A DNA stretch of 14,322 nucleotides from Candidatus Kerfeldbacteria bacterium (lineage in GTDB: Bacteria > Patescibacteriota > Patescibacteriia > Veblenbacterales > UBA10138), in assembly GCA_016234305.1 (NCBI GenBank), contig JACRFM010000037.1, forward strand, positions 1 to 14,322. The letters are read 5' to 3'. The notes under the pieces were generated by a model that worked only from the letters and a program-made list of their open reading frames with translations, did not search any database and had not been told where the DNA came from. Shown here one piece after another: positions 13,584 to 14,322 of the stretch; positions within the stretch are counted from its first letter, which is position 1, and each line of letters starts with the position of its first letter. The position numbers and the translations under genes were made by a program.

Positions 13584-14322
13584 TTAATTATCCGGCTGCA
13601 TTGAACGATAAGCAATGGTTTCTAGAATATCATTGCTATTTAATAAAAAACCAATCAATCTTTCAAAACCGATGCCAAAGCCGCCTCTCAGGGTAGCCTT
13701 TTCTTGCTCAAACAGATTAAAATATTCCTGGAAAGGTAGCAGTGGATTGCCATGCCGTTCTTTAATATAGTCCGCTATTTTTGATTGAAGCAAATAGGCT
13801 TTAATTTTTTCCCCGTCTTCTTCTCGTACCGCGCCACCCGAAGTTTCTCCTAATCGTGGGGTTAATAAATCAACGCTATATACCCGTCTGCCATCTGCCA
13901 TTTTTTTCATATTAAAGAATTTAATTTTGGCCGGATAATGACTGACAAATAAAGGAATATTATCAAAATGGGCCAGCAGTTTTCTTTCTTCGCTCACGCC
14001 CAAATCGTCGCCGAATTTGTAATTACCACCGGAGCTATTTAAAATCCCTAAACCCTCGTCGTAGGTGATTCTGTTAAATGGTTTTGTTATGACCGATTCT
14101 AAGTAGTCAACTCTTCCACCTAGTAGCTCAATATCATTTTCAAAATGTTCCAAGGTATGTTTAACAGCGCTTTTGATTACGCTTTCTTCAGTTGAAATAA
14201 TTAAAGTTAAGGCGTTTTCCGGACTTAATCGTTCATAAGGTTTTTCACTTTCCACCAATGTAAATTCAGACAACCGCCGATCCTTGGCTTCTGGGTCGTT
14301 ATAATTTTCTTCGCGAAAACTA
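13584..14322 (-). CDS. Class II aminoacyl-tRNA synthetase core, AsnRS/AspRS type (5' end outside window)
   Basis: This is the C-terminal catalytic part of a class IIb synthetase or a close paralogue. Motif 2 is visible as SFREENYND at the window edge, followed by LSEFTLVESE. The stretch FGDDLGVSEERKL and later DLLTPRLGETSGGAVRE (about 135-151 counting from the internal TTG at 14273) match the AsnRS active-site region. Motif 3 is GGFGIGFERLIG (197-208). The frame is open through that TTG to the edge, so the TTG is not the start and the gene is truncated by the window. The protein ends IAYRSMQPDN soon after motif 3, instead of the usual VIPFPRTPG-type ending. It could be AsnRS, or the related stand-alone asparagine synthetase (AsnRS paralogue lacking an anticodon domain). 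The missing N-terminus would decide. Confidence 0.85.
   Translation of the reverse strand, partial: SFREENYNDPEAKDRRLSEFTLVESEKPYERLSPENALTLIISTEESVIKSAVKHTLEHFENDIELLGGRVDYLESVITKPFNRITYDEGLGILNSSGGNYKFGDDLGVSEERKLLAHFDNIPLFVSHYPAKIKFFNMKKMADGRRVYSVDLLTPRLGETSGGAVREEDGEKIKAYLLQSKIADYIKERHGNPLLPFQEYFNLFEQEKATLRGGFGIGFERLIGFLLNSNDILETIAYRSMQPDN

Noticed and set aside
1..14322. CRISPR array, toxin-antitoxin pair, defence island or biosynthetic cluster
   Set aside because: No regularly spaced repeats with unique spacers and no matching gene families are present; apart from the unknown membrane protein the genes are housekeeping.

Overview
The window looks like chromosomal core sequence from an uncultured bacterium of the Candidate Phyla Radiation (Patescibacteria), in the Parcubacteria/Falkowbacteria/Komeilibacteria neighbourhood. 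That placement is an inference. It rests on the gene styles (RNase J with an ESLGST segment, a one-domain asparaginase-like protein, a membrane-anchored family 5 solute-binding protein behind secG), very short leaders with almost no Shine-Dalgarno sequences, no encoded tRNA CCA, moderate GC by eye, and AT-rich intergenic inverted repeats. Every intact gene whose end is visible stops with TAA. No coding region needs a recoded UGA, so the standard bacterial code fits.

Layout. At 58-5457 there is a plus-strand run: a phosphohexomutase-family enzyme, glutamate racemase (murI), a D-2-hydroxyacid dehydrogenase, an unknown multi-pass membrane protein, and an asparaginase-like gene split in two by a frameshift. 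A long bidirectional terminator (5467-5498) separates it from a minus-strand run at 5551-11022. Read in transcription order, that run is secG, a peptide-type solute-binding protein, tRNA-Leu(CAG), ribonuclease J and tryptophanyl-tRNA synthetase. A divergent promoter region with a 19-bp inverted repeat (11072-11112) separates secG from a plus-strand PcrA/UvrD helicase (11350-13377). The helicase converges on a minus-strand class II aminoacyl-tRNA synthetase-like gene that runs off the right edge.

The genes are mostly housekeeping: sugar-phosphate metabolism, peptidoglycan precursor (D-glutamate), fermentation (D-lactate type), RNA decay, translation, protein export, nutrient uptake and DNA repair. 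No phage, transposase, CRISPR array, defence system or biosynthetic cluster is visible.

The unusual content is at small scale. The solute-binding protein has an open N-terminal extension with no standard start codon. The last 13 codons of the helicase recur just downstream as a diverged relic. Fragments of both tRNA-Leu ends flank the tRNA, and one of them abuts an 81-bp GC-rich hairpin island. An AT-rich inverted-repeat family occurs in three intergenic gaps. A structured gap lies between the hexomutase and murI. I did not find a convincing new multi-gene system.
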